Assembly (NCBI GenBank): GCA_021234155.1
Contig: JAJEKV010000214.1
Coordinates: forward strand, 1-64,000
DNA from: Isoetes taiwanensis
Lineage: Eukaryota > Streptophyta > Lycopodiopsida > Isoetales > Isoetaceae
Direction of reading: 5' to 3'
DNA: 64,000 bases
Shown here: piece by piece, positions 38,899-49,322 of the stretch
How positions within the stretch are numbered: position 1 is the first letter of the stretch
Layout of the letters: each line of letters opens with the position of its first letter
Made by a program: the position numbers and the translations under genes
The notes under the pieces: generated by a model
What the model saw: only the letters and a program-made list of their open reading frames with translations
Told to the model about the DNA's origin: nothing
The model's database searches: none

Positions 38899-39279
38899 CA
38901 CTAGTAGAGATAACCCTTGTTTGTCACGGTTTTTGTCACGCAAAATATTATTATATTATTAGTATTGTGGCAAATAACTTTTCTCACTCGTGACAAACAT
39001 GAAACCATTTGTCACGCGTGATATTTAAATAATTTTGTCACTCGTGACAAATATAGGTTTGTCACGAGTGATATATAAATATATTTGTCACGCGTGACAA
39101 ATATTGGTTTGTCACGCATGACAAAACCTTTACTTTTGTCACGCCTGCCAATTTTACTTTTGTCACGCATGACAAACTGATATTTAATAATATTTATTTA
39201 TTTGATTTTTTTCTACGTAATCTCTTTTATTATTAATATTATTATATATGAGTTTTGCCACCGTGGCAAATTGTGTTTG

Positions 39280-39316
<37 letters not shown>
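38899..39316 (+). mobile_element. CACTA (En/Spm-like) transposon terminus with subterminal repeats
   Basis: CACTAGTAGAGATAACCC at 38899 has the CACTA start of En/Spm elements. It is followed by at least ten copies, in both orientations, of TTTGTCACG or the palindrome TTTGTCACGCGTGACAAA, spread over about 280 bases. Dense inverted subterminal motifs of this kind are the known binding sites for CACTA transposases. A further TTTTGCCACCGTGGCAAA palindrome lies near 39253, followed by a run of 37 A at 39280-39316. The matching opposite terminus was not found in the window. Confidence 0.75.
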
Positions 39317-39319
<3 letters not shown>

Positions 39320-39581
39320 TGGGGGCGACTAGTTTTGATTGTGCTGTTATTTTGCTACATATTCTAAGCGAGGTGCACCTGGACTACTGAGTCGTCGGAT
39401 GTCAATCAATCTGACCCGAATCAGCTATGTTGGAGCCTGGACACCTCTCGTTTCGATTATGCTCAATTATGATTGGGGACGCCTATGATTTTAAGATGTC
39501 GAATACGAGTTTGCCTAAGGTTTTGATGGTATATCGAGCCTCTATACGGTTTCGCTTAAGCTTTTAGAATATGAAATACGG

Positions 39582-39654
39582 GGATTCGAACCTCTACCAA
39601 AATAACTCAATGTCCTAATAAGACTACTTTAACCAATCTAACCAGTGAGCTAAT
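39582..39654 (-). promoter_or_regulatory. Pol III A and B boxes of SINE unit 1
   Basis: On the - strand TTAGCTCACTGGTTAGAT (39654-39637) resembles an A box, and GGTTCGAATCC (39592-39582) is a perfect B box. They are 44 bases apart, as in tRNA genes. No tRNA cloverleaf is formed, so this is a tRNA-derived promoter rather than a tRNA. Confidence 0.75.
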
Positions 39655-39986
39655 GTGACTATTTTTTATCTTAAATCTATGTTTTTATAATAACCCATTG
39701 AATTGTTTTAGGGATATGGTCTATGGTTTCAAAATTATATCTATATCAAATCCCCACGGAACCCCCATTATTTTGCTACATATTCTAAGCGAGGTGCACC
39801 ACGGACTACTCTGGTCGTCGCCCGGTGTATGTTGGAGCCTCTGGACACCTCTCGTTTCGATTATGCTCAATTATGATTGGGGGCGCCCTATGATTTTAAG
39901 ATGTCGAATACGAGTTTGCCTAAGGTTTTGATGGTATATCGAGCTTCTATACGGTTTCGCTTAAGCTTTTAGAATATGAAATACGG

Positions 39987-40058
39987 GGATTCGAACCTCT
40001 ACCAAAATAACTCAATGTCCTAATAAGACTACTTTAACCAATCTAACCAGTGAGCTAA
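39987..40058 (-). promoter_or_regulatory. Pol III A and B boxes of SINE unit 2
   Basis: Same two boxes as in unit 1: A box at 40058-40041 and B box GGTTCGAATCC at 39997-39987, with identical text. Confidence 0.75.
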
Positions 40059-40294
40059 TGTGACTATTTTTTATCTTAAATCTATGTTTTTTTTTATAAT
40101 AACCCATTGAATTGTTTTAGGGATATGGTCTATGGTTTCAAGAATTATATCTATATCAAATCCCCCTGGAACCCCCTGTTATTTTGCTACATATTGGTTG
40201 CATATTGGCACATAAACATGAAATGACATTGATATACATAAAAATTATATAAAGTACATACGCAAGTATACGAAATATAAGTATGCAAAGTCTA

Positions 40295-41215
40295 TCAATA
40301 CGCACAACTGCCACTGTCTCTGTCCCTGTCATCATGGCATCGAGACATGTCGTCCCCCTCTACTCCATGTCCCTGAAAAAACGGTCTGTCATCTGGGACA
40401 TCGATGTCATAGTCTTCCTCCGCCAAGTTCTAGGCCTCGTCTTCTTGGAGCATCCATACAATCCTCTACAAAAATTAAGTAGCACTAAAAACTATGTTCA
40501 TTAGTGGTATCTCCATTGGCTTCAAGTTAGTTACTGACCTCTCTATCGGCTTCATGAAGTGGCCATATGTTGTGTCCCGCCATGTATAACTCAAAGTCGG
40601 GCTGTAACGTATATTTTCTTACATCGCACTGGTCCTGAGTGGGCGCAAATCCGTATTGCGTATACTAAAAATAAAGTAGCAGTTAGTATGTGAAACGCGA
40701 AAGACTCATATAAGACTATAGACCATTACAAAAGACTCAAATATTTATAAAATTAGCCTCGAACCTTGATTGGCCAGAACTACCAAACCGATGACCCAGT
40801 GGTTGCTGTGCAATTCTCGCACTGCACATGTAAAAAGTCTTAAAAGAGAGAATAAAATATTGCAAGCTAAAATAAAGTAAACTTAATGATGTGGCATCCT
40901 TCTGCTGCGCATGTCTGTCTGGTTCTGCATCATCTGTCTCTCCAAGGGCCCACTCCCATGCCTCGTCAGGGATACGTTTTCGCTTTGAAGTTCCCTCTCT
41001 TAGATGCTTCCTAGCCTCTATCTTCAGCTTAGGGCGATGGCTTCTGAAAAAAATAAGAACGTTAATACAATAAGAATTTCAATGAATATGGTTGAAGTTT
41101 AATAAAATTGAAGACAATGACCTATGGATCTCAGATAACTTGTGTCGTATAAAGGACTCCGAGACATCCCCATGTATTTTCTTAACCTCACGGCATTTAA
41201 GTATGAGATACAAAC
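40295..41215 (-). pseudogene. 3' exons of Ptta/En-Spm-like transposase gene
   Basis: Five exon-like blocks on the - strand have plausible GT-AG borders: about 41215-41122 (VKKIHGDVSESFIRHKLSEI), 41043-40883 (SHRPKLKIEARKHLREGTSK, RIPDEAWEWAL), 40821-40765, 40664-40539 (DVRKYTLQPDFELYMAGHNI) and 40465-40295 (acidic tail EEDYDIDVPDD). The string of a short helix, R-x-x-LK, a basic stretch and an IPDEAWEWAL-type motif resembles the plant Ptta/En/Spm transposase-associated protein of CACTA elements. The CACTA terminus at 38.9 kb lies downstream. The 41122 and 41043 blocks join in frame. At least one later block carries a stop or frameshift. The gene is cut by the LINE at 41.2 kb, and its 5' exons lie beyond it. 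Confidence 0.55.
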
Positions 41216-41331
41216 ACTTTTAATAATGTAATGTAATGTAATGTAATGTATTATCACGCCATTATAGACCCCCAGGCCCATATGGCAAAGTTTACATCAG
41301 TCAATTGTAAAATATGAGAGTTTTACGGTTA

Positions 41332-42129
41332 CTAATCAAAAGCACCACTCGCTTCAAGAGCACCCATACTCACAAACAGCTCTACAATTTCATTCCTCTC
41401 CTTCCAAACATCTTTTATATAAGAACTCAAGATACTTGGTGGGAGGGACAGAAGTTCTAGCAAAATAGAACACTTAACATTGTACTTGTCTCTGATGTAC
41501 TCATAAGCCGGGCATTCAAAAAATGTGTGATTTTCAGATTCGACTTTAGGATCAAGACAACTTGGACAATAACGCTCTTGTCTTGGAATATCACGCCACC
41601 TACCTGTCTCAATATGCAGATGGTGAGAAGATGTCCTCAACTGTGAAATCAACATCCGATTAGGCCTACTTATATCTGACAACAGGTACACCGGTTTCTT
41701 ATATTCTATCATTGGGTTTATTTCAGTCTTATAGAAGTGTTTCTTGACCTCCGTGTAATCAATATTCCACATATGCTTCAAAATCTTAGGCATGACATCT
41801 TCTTTAACATCTTGTAATTTTATGGAGCTCGGCCAATGAGGCCCTTCCAACCCCCAGCGTGCAGCCCACTTACATACCAAATCATACCAGCCTCGCAATT
41901 TAGAATGAAGCATAGCCTGACATGGTAGCCTGTCATCTGGTAATGTCTTCAACCTATTCACATAGGAGATGGTCCGACAAAGCGCCTCAACCTCTAAGGG
42001 TAGCATTCCAGCCTCTGCAAGCATGATATGGTATGGTGTTTGAATTTTTGCACCAAGCTCCTCCATTAAAAACCGTTTCTGAACTTTTCCCAACTCTTTC
42101 TTGATAAGCCCGGTGCCCAAGCCTGACAC
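41332..42129 (-). pseudogene. LINE ORF2 C-terminal domain, open frame of 265 codons
   Basis: Intact end of ORF2 of LINE copy A. It covers the post-RT helical region and a Cys/His motif, CPSC-x9-H-x4-C (ERYCPSCLDPKVESENHTFF then EC), which is the zinc-knuckle-like end of this LINE type. The stop is about 80 bases before the (CATTA)n tail. This part exists only in copy A, because it lies outside the triplicated unit. Confidence 0.8.
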
Positions 42130-44583
42130 CCGTACAACACAACTGTCTTAACTTGGATTCCATATAGCAATCTTCGAATCTTCCAATGCCACAAATTTCC
42201 AACTCGCATGTATGTAACATGCTATAAAAACTCTAAGCCCTCCGATGCACGCTTTTTCGGCAGCCATATTCCAATTATATTTATCAGATATTTCGATCCC
42301 TAGATACTTATAATTGGATACTATTTCAAGCGGGACTTCTCCAATCTTAAAATCAGCCTTATCACGCGTGCCTATGATCATGATTTTGGACTTACTAGCA
42401 TTAACTGTCATTCCTTTAGATTCGCAAAAGGTCTGTAGCACATTTAGGTGTTGTTGGAGTCCATTTCTTTGTCTTTGATATAAGCACAATGTCATCAAAG
42501 AAAAGAGCAATAAGCTGGATTATATATTTACCAAGTCTAGCACCACTGCCACCCATTCTCTCCAACCAGCCTTCCAGTTCATCGATAAAAAGCCCAAAAA
42601 GAGTGGGCGAACAGGGGCACCCCTGTTTCACACCTATTGTACTGTCAATATGCTTGTCATGATGGAATGGAAAAAGAGATCAATAAGGACCTCTGGTAAA
42701 GGCAAGCAACCGCTTGTCTAAGCTCCAAAGGCATCTCTAACATCTCAAGGCGATCGGAAAGGGTACCTCTGTCTACCACGATCAAAAGCTTTGGCGGATC
42801 TATAAATGCAAGAAACCTTTTATTCCCCGCCCTTTTGCTCCGCCCAGCAAGTACGCATAAAGTGACCAAATGGTCGATTGTTGAATGCTCATGGCGAAAA
42901 CACCTTGCCCATAGGCTCTTATCTCGTTTTAAATGCGCCCATTTTGTAATCTTTTTCTCAACCATAGAAGCAATTAATTTTTGCGAATCGTTCTTCGACA
43001 AGAATGGTGCGGTAGTTTTTTGACATTGTCTTTGTCTCTGATTTATGCTGCGGCACTACTCAATTCACGCTCCAATCCATCGGATATCCATTGAAGTCGC
43101 GAGTTACATAGCCGCGACAAGCTTTTCACATAAAGCATTTCCACCCATTTAAATAGCTCAGTGAAGAAGCCCATTTATATCAGCAGATTTGCCATTATCC
43201 ATTCCTTGCAAAGCAGCTTTAACATCGGCCATATCAAACATAGCATCACTACACTTACCTATATATCGCCATTGGCTTGCGGTCCAGAATGCTTGATAGA
43301 GCTCAAATCACCCATTGTACAGGGTCGTTTGAGAGAAGTTTCCAATACACGTATGAGATTTTAGTTTCATCCAAAACCTTTTGGATCTAATTCTATCCGC
43401 TCAATGACCGTTTTATAATGCTCTCTAAGCCATCTCCTTTTCTTTTCTTTGATTAGCCTTTTATAAGCTTTTCTTAGCGTAGCCTTATCGGAAGCACTAC
43501 GGAGGCGGCGGCTTAGCTTCTACACATTCGGCATCATACCATTTTTTGGATTTATAACTTAAATTGTAGCATTTCATATATCCAAATGTGTCTTTTCATA
43601 ACACTAAGAACTATGTTCTTTAAGAGCTCATTCATATTAGTGAGGCTATCCGCCAACTAGCTTTCTCAATGGCGTGATTAAAGTCTTTTTCGTATTTCTT
43701 AGCAAAGCGATATGACATGCGAAGCTTAGGAGGAGGCATACCTCTCTTGCAAGCACGTGGAGTTGGCAGATTTAATTGAAGCGTAAGTTGAGCATGATCA
43801 CGAGTCCACATGATGACCAAGAACACGGAACTTTGTCACAAACTTCATACTTTACGGGCTGCCTAAGAGATAGTCAACCACGCTCATACCATTAGGTTGG
43901 AAACACGTGAATCCACTAGAATTAGGGAAGAGTTGCGTACCATTATAGACTATCATGTCAAATGCTTCACATAGATCGAGAATGTGCTTACCCATATGGT
44001 TTACATCATGCATATCCACAGACATCCTTCCATACGAGGCATCAATCTCTGTATGCTCCTCGTAACCATAGAGGATTACCTTCTTTTGTAAGAACAGACG
44101 CTTGTGTATCTTGTAATCTCCCGTTCATGTCTCCTATGATATACACCGTTCCTTTGGTTCGAAAATGGCAAATATCAGCAGATAGCGCACAAAATGGATC
44201 ATGAGGATGTAGATCGGTCTTTCATAGATCTTACCGGGTCGTGGCTCAAGAGGAGCATAGTATACAAATGCAATATATATTTTATCCTGTAGGCAAATCC
44301 ACAAATATTGCTTATGTTTGCATTTCCCCACCACTTTAACTGCTTTGTAGACCTCCTGTTTAACAAAACAAGCAATGCCTCCCCATCCTCGCCTGCTGCC
44401 ATCCAATTCATTCCACATGGATTCCAGTAGCGTAAAACCAGGAATATTGATCAATCTGTTGGTCTCGTGCTCCCAGGTTTCTGATAATACAAGGATATCA
44501 AAATTACTAAAGAAATCTAGGTTGCTCAGTACCTTTGTTTCCGAGAAACCGTGAATGTTCCATGCCAACAGGCTGAGGGTTAA

Positions 44584-44770
44584 TTCCTATTGTCTATTGC
44601 GCATGATCACCCTGTTCCCGACAAGGTATGCATTCTTCCCTTCATCTTTCAATTTACGTACTGTTTGGAGCGCTGCTTTCCTTTCTCCTTGTTGCTGAAT
44701 GGTTAGATCATCATTTAGCCAGATTTGATGTCCTTTCAAATGGCTTCGCAATTACAAAGAGAGTGATTTA
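44584..44770 (-). pseudogene. C-terminal end of LINE ORF1 (copy A)
   Basis: On the - strand GHQIWLNDDLTIQQQGERKA, LQTVRKLKDEGKNAYLVGNR and VIMRNRQ lead to a stop directly before the ORF2 text (AWNIHGFSET). A lysine-rich end of this form, close upstream of ORF2, is typical for LINE ORF1. Only about 55 residues remain, so the element is 5' truncated. The same piece occurs in copies B (about 49100-49250) and C (about 53680-53840). Confidence 0.6.
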
Positions 44771-44832
44771 AGTACAAAGAGAGTGATTGATGTAAGAAAA
44801 GTTGAGTAAAGCATTTCACCAGCTCAATGTGC

Positions 44833-45490
44833 TCAGGATCTTGCTCTTTCATTTTCTTGTGAGGTGCTTTTCAATAAAAATGATCGTGCGCTATATTTTG
44901 TATAATCTCTTGGTCCAAAATTTGGCTTGCCCGTCGGCCTTATCACCAAAGCAGGTACATCTGGTGAGCTCTCTAATATCCTACAGCCTGTAGGATACTT
45001 AAATATCCCCACCTGCAAGTCAAACATATTAGTTTATTATTTTAAATTATTATGGAATTGTGAAAAATAGTTACATGCACTTCTCCAAAGTCTACAGGTG
45101 ATATACCCCTACCTCGTCCCCCACGTCCACGTCCACGTCCACACACATGCCCACACCCTGCAACATATAGCAAAATATGTATATAGCAAGGTTGAAATTA
45201 TACCTATAATTGACTCATGTGGAGTTGGAGCTGTAGGTGTCAGTGTAGGTGGTGCAGGTGTGTGCAGGTGGAGGTAGAGAAGGCAAGGGTGATCGATATG
45301 CAGTAGCAGCAGTGGCCTCCCACTCCCGCATCCGTCGATCAAAGGTTGTATTGACTCTGGCCTCATTAATAGTCTTTTGAGGATTTTGGGCCCATTCACG
45401 AAACCTTTGTGCGGGATCACCACCAGTACCATATAGATCCCGCAATATCAAGATTGCTTGGTGCAAAGGATCATCCAAGTTATCACCTAT
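44833..45490 (-). pseudogene. 5' exons of Ptta-like transposase gene, copy A
   Basis: Three exon-like blocks on the - strand: about 45490-45222 (DDPLHQAILILRDLYGTGGD, then a Pro/Thr-rich end); 45159-45075 (GRGRGRGGRGRG, ISPVDFGEVH), with AG and GT borders; and 45012 down to about 44833 (VGIFKYPTGC, VPALVIRPTGKPNFGPRD). RGRGRGG-type starts are common in CACTA ORF1-like proteins. A short segment present in copies B and C after PNFGPRD (RALRRTIKNIAHDHF) is missing here. The 3' exons are at 40.3-41.2 kb, beyond the LINE. Confidence 0.5.
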
Positions 45491-45659
45491 CTGAATGTGA
45501 AATCAAATATTAGAAATAAAGCAAGCATAGCTCAGATAAAAAATTACAATCTAGTTGCCACATCTAGTGCAATCTGCAACCCAAGTTCAGCCACAACATT
45601 AAAAAAGTGCACATGCATCAAATTTCCCCTTGAGTTCAAATTGTAAGATGCTCACTTGA

Positions 45660-46855
45660 TATTTGATTAAAATATGAATGCTGGGTCGCTTTAGAGGACA
45701 TGTGAAATCAAGAATCGAATTCACAAAATATCAACCAAACATTTAACCCCATATGACTATTAACTTGTCATTTAAAAATGTTCTAAAACTCTATGCCACA
45801 GTGAAAATAAGATCATTTCCATTGGATCATTTTCATTGCTACAATGATTTCTACATGTTGACCATTGAATAATTATTTAGTGACCTCTTGGAACTATCAA
45901 ATTAGTGACGTATTATCAAATTACTAATCTCCTGGAATATGAGAGTATCTTTAAAGCAACAAAACTATGTTTTTAAAAGCAAAATTACGAAATTATGGAT
46001 CATGCATATGTTCAGAACTTTCCTATCATATTAGTTAAGATTTTTTAAAGCATGTGCTTTCGATGTTGCCGATTTTGTACTTCTTTTTGCTACTTTGAAC
46101 AGAATGCATAGAAAGATCCTATTTCGTCTGCTAACTTTGGTTTTATTCTTCCAATATCCTCTGTTGCATAGGACCTTATTTCGTCCGCTAAGTTTGGTCT
46201 TATCCTTCCAATATCCTGTGCTTCGTGTTTTTGGTAGGCAATGTACACTTCTCATCTTGAAGGTAAATTTCCATGCATAAGTGGAACAAAACTGGGTTCT
46301 AATTCCAATTTGAAGATTTAGTACTTACGAAGTTCTTAGATTCTCAATGTATAAAGCAACAATTCCTTGCAGATTTGCTTCTCGCGGCACTTTAAATTTC
46401 ATATGCACTGGAGGAGACTGGTGAACATATGTTTTAGGCAAGTTTTGATTGTTTATTATGGTTGAAGTTGGCTCTAATACAACATGGACCATTTACACCA
46501 TCTAAACTATTCATGCACGTGGTTTTTTATTGCCTCGCCTTGCCCACACATGAGACAGTCTCAAATCAATTATATAAAGACACCACCCTCTTCACTACAT
46601 CCCCTTTAGGGGAAATAGAATTTAAACCATAGTATTTAAATGTGTGACACGGTATTCAAACGCGTAACATACATGTCTCCAAGTTGAAAGTTCCCACTGA
46701 TCCTTTACTTTAGTGGTGGTATTTGAAAACAAAATTGTGTTATGCTGTCGCAATTTGTTAAATTTTATGCTTGGTATCCTTGTAGGGGGTGGTGCTCCTT
46801 GAAGAGGGAGCGTCGTATGTCCTAAAGGATGCTGGCTTGTGCTACGACGTAAAAA
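45660..46855. other. AT-rich spacer of unit A
   Basis: No gene is supported. The same text occurs in unit B (about 50170-51375) and unit C (about 54750-55955) with few changes. It probably represents the 5' non-coding part of the CACTA-type element. Confidence 0.55.
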
Positions 46856-46858
46856 ATA

Positions 46859-46860
<2 letters not shown>

Positions 46861-46940
<80 letters not shown>
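46861..46940. repeat. (CT)n microsatellite, unit A, 80 bp
   Basis: Pure TC dinucleotides over 80 bases. The open frames through it (Leu-Ser or Arg-Glu runs) are translations of the repeat. Confidence 0.95.
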
Positions 46941-46943
<3 letters not shown>

Positions 46944-47100
46944 ATTTGTTGATGGGATCGATCTTTCTACTCTACACAAAACAATTTCAGAGCTTGAATT
47001 ATGGGTAAAAGCATGAAAGGGTGTCTATAAATGTAGCCCTTTTTGTACATATACATATGTACCGAATGCACACTTTTGGAATAACTGTCATCATGACCCG

Positions 47101-47709
47101 CTAGTAACTGCCATGATTAATGGCTATCCACCACTCTGAAACCGCTCCAATATGCTTGTCATGATGGAATGGAAAAGAGAGATCAATAAGGACCTCCTGG
47201 TAAAGGCAAGCAACTGGTTGTCTAAGCTCTAAAGGCATCTCTAACATCTCAAGACGATCAGAAAGGGTACCTCTGTCTACACAATCAAAAGCTTTGGCCA
47301 GATCTATAAATGCAAGAAACCTTTTATTCCCCTGCCCTTTTGCTCCTTCAGCAAGTACACGCAAAGTGACCAAATGGTCGATTGTTGAATGCTCATGGCG
47401 AAAACCTGCTTGCCCATAGGCTCTTATCTCGTTTTCGTCTGCCCATTTTGTAATCTTTTTCTCAACCATAGAAGCAATTAATTTTGCGAATACGTTGCTG
47501 ACAAGAATGGTGCGGTAGTTTTTGACATTGTCTTTGTCTCCTGATTTATGCACTGGCACTACTCGATTCACGCTCCAATCCACCGGATATCCATTCAGAA
47601 GTGCAGAGTTACATAGCACGACAAGCTTTTCACATAAAGCATTTCCACCCCATTTAAATAGCTCAGCAGTAAGCCCATTTATATCAGTAGAGATTTTGCC
47701 ATTATCCAT
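47101..47709 (-). pseudogene. LINE reverse transcriptase N-half, truncated (copy B)
   Basis: 202-codon - strand frame. It has ITKWADENEIRAYGQAGFRH, the RT motif AFIDLAKAFDCVD with a catalytic Asp, and LEMLEMPLELRQPVACLYQ. It is cut at the unit boundary right after FHHDKHIG, where the frame runs on into AVSEWWIAINHGSY from the neighbouring unit. The DD active-site motif is therefore absent, so copy B cannot encode a working RT. It overlaps the endonuclease frame by 31 bases, and the two are one ORF2 split by a small indel near 47715. Confidence 0.85.
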
Positions 47710-49073
47710 TCCTTTGCAAAGCGGCTTTTAACATCGGCCATATCAAACATAGCATCACTACACTTACCCATATCTGCCATTGGCTTGCAGTCTGTAACTG
47801 TATAGAGCTCTGTCACCCATTGTACCAGGTCTGTTTGAGAGAAGTTTCCAATACCTGTATGAGATTTTAGTTTCATCCAAAACCTTTTTGGATCTAATTC
47901 TATCTGCTCAATGACCGTTTTATAATGCTCTCTAAGCCATCTCCTTTTCTTTTCTTTGATTAGCCTTTTATAAGCTTTCTTAGCCGTAGCCTTATCAGAA
48001 GCACTACGGAAAGCGCGCTTGGCTGCTACACATTCGGCATCATACCATTTTTTGGATTTATAACTTAAATTGTAGCATTTCATATATCCAAATGTGTCTT
48101 TCGCAACACTAAGAACTATGTTCTTTAAGAGCTCATTCATATTAGTGAGGCTATCTGGCCAACTAGCTTTCTCAATGGCAGCAGTTAAAGTCTTTTCGTA
48201 TTTCTTAGCAAAGCGATATGACATGCGAAGCTTAGGAGGAGGCATACCTCTCTTGCAAGCACGTGGAGTTGGCAGATTTAATTGAAGCGTAAGTTGAGCA
48301 TGATCTGAGTCCACATGATGACCAAGAACCTGGAACTTTGTCACAAACTTCATACTTTCTGGGCTGCCTAAGAGATAGTCAACCACGCTCATACCATTCG
48401 GTTGGAAACAGGTGAATCCACTAGAATTAGGGAAGAGTTGCGTACCATTATAGACTATCATGTCAAATGCTTCACATAGATCGAGAATATGCTTACCCAT
48501 ATGGTTTACATCATGCATATCCACAGACATCCTTCCATACGAGGCATCAATCTCTGTATGCTCCTGTAACCATAGAGGATTACCTTCTTTTGTAAGAACA
48601 GACGCTTGTGTATCTTGTAATCTCCCGTTCATGTCTCCTATGATATACACCGTTCCTTTGGTTCGAAAATGGCAAATATCAGCAGATAGCGCACAAAATG
48701 GATCATGAGGATGTAGATCTGGTCTTTCATAGATGCGCGTTGGCTGTGGCTCAAGAGGAGCATAGTATACAAATGCAATATATATTTTATCCTGTAGGCA
48801 AATCCACAAATATTGCTTATGTTTGCATTTCCCCACCACTTTAACTGCTTTGTAGACCTCCTGTTTAACAAAACAAGCAATGCCTCCCCATCCTCGCCTG
48901 CTGCCATCCAATTCATTCCACATGGATTCCAGTAGCGTAAATCCAGGAATATTGATCAATCTGTTGGTCTCATGCTCCCAGGTTTCTGATAATACAAGGA
49001 TATCAAAATTACTAAAGAAATCTAGGTTGCTCAGTACCTTTGTTTCCGAGAAACCGTGAATGTTCCATGCCAA
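47679..49073 (-). CDS. LINE ORF2 APE-type endonuclease region (copy B), 464 codons open
   Basis: The longest transposon frame in the window. AWNIHGFSET at the start is the conserved N of APE nucleases. SETWEHE (Glu30), IIGDMNGRL (GDxN, about residue 145), VVDYLLGS and DSDHAQLTL (SDH, about residue 255) give the full set of catalytic motifs. A linker with basic helices (YKRLIKEKKRRWLREHYKTV) leads towards the RT. In a live element this enzyme nicks target DNA. Here it is followed by a truncated RT, so the copy is non-autonomous. It may start a little upstream, since text directly before the ATG is open. Confidence 0.85.
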   Translation of the reverse strand: MAWNIHGFSETKVLSNLDFFSNFDILVLSETWEHETNRLINIPGFTLLESMWNELDGSRRGWGGIACFVKQEVYKAVKVVGKCKHKQYLWICLQDKIYIAFVYYAPLEPQPTRIYERPDLHPHDPFCALSADICHFRTKGTVYIIGDMNGRLQDTQASVLTKEGNPLWLQEHTEIDASYGRMSVDMHDVNHMGKHILDLCEAFDMIVYNGTQLFPNSSGFTCFQPNGMSVVDYLLGSPESMKFVTKFQVLGHHVDSDHAQLTLQLNLPTPRACKRGMPPPKLRMSYRFAKKYEKTLTAAIEKASWPDSLTNMNELLKNIVLSVAKDTFGYMKCYNLSYKSKKWYDAECVAAKRAFRSASDKATAKKAYKRLIKEKKRRWLREHYKTVIEQIELDPKRFWMKLKSHTGIGNFSQTDLVQWVTELYTVTDCKPMADMGKCSDAMFDMADVKSRFAKEWIMAKSLLI

Positions 49074-49322
49074 CAGGCTGAGGGTTAATTCCTATTGGAT
49101 CACCCTGTTCCCGACAAGGTATGCATTCTTCCCTTCATCTTTCAATTTACGTACTGTTTGGAGCGCTGCTTTCCTTTCTCCTTGTTGCTGAATGGTTAGA
49201 TCATCATTTAGCCAGATTTGATGTCCTTTCAAATGGCTTCGCAATTACAAAGAGAGTGATTGATGTAAGAAAAGTTGAGTAAAGCATTTCACCAGCGCAA
49301 TGTGCTCAGGATCTTGCTCTTT

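Larger units (their letters stand above)
39347..40178 (-). repeat. Tandem pair of ~415 bp units with tRNA-like (SINE) promoter
   Basis: TTATTTTGCTACATATT starts at 39347, 39768 and 40179, so two units of about 421 and 411 bases stand head to tail, followed by the start of a third. They are nearly identical apart from indels in the first 100 bases and around the T-runs. Each carries, on the - strand, a tRNA-like head with both polymerase III boxes. I read them as copies of a tRNA-derived SINE with flank, duplicated in tandem within the CACTA element. Confidence 0.75.
41225..44775 (-). mobile_element. LINE copy A, near complete ORF2, (CATTA)n tail
   Basis: On the - strand the order is: the end of ORF1 (44770-44584); an APE-type endonuclease (44568 down to about 43630, broken from about 44170); reverse transcriptase N-part (about 43220-42657, heavily shifted); RT palm (42631-42416: QGCPCSPTLFGLFIDELEGW, ALFFDDIVLIS); thumb (42510-42148); and the C-terminal domain (42129-41332). 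The tail at 41225-41250 is (CATTA)n on the - strand. The element interrupts a transposase gene, exons of which lie on both sides. Many frameshifts coincide with CTG/CAG sites that read normally in copy B. Confidence 0.85.
42646..47147. repeat. Triplication unit A (about 4.50 kb)
   Basis: First of three tandem units. Its left edge is inside the RT of LINE copy A at CAATATGCTTGTCATG, and its right edge follows CCACTCTGAAACCGC. The order inside the unit (+ coordinates) is: LINE 5' half (- strand), transposase 5' exons (- strand), AT-rich spacer, (CT)n microsatellite, and a short common end. Confidence 0.85.

Noticed and set aside
39573-39663. A functional tRNA gene on the - strand
   Set aside because: The A and B boxes are present, but the sequence does not fold into a cloverleaf and lacks paired acceptor ends. 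A tRNA-derived SINE fits better.
46789-47016. Open frames of Leu-Ser and Arg-Glu runs across the CT arrays (also at 51289-51570 and 55889-56160)
   Set aside because: They are translations of a dinucleotide repeat in every frame and carry no gene signal.
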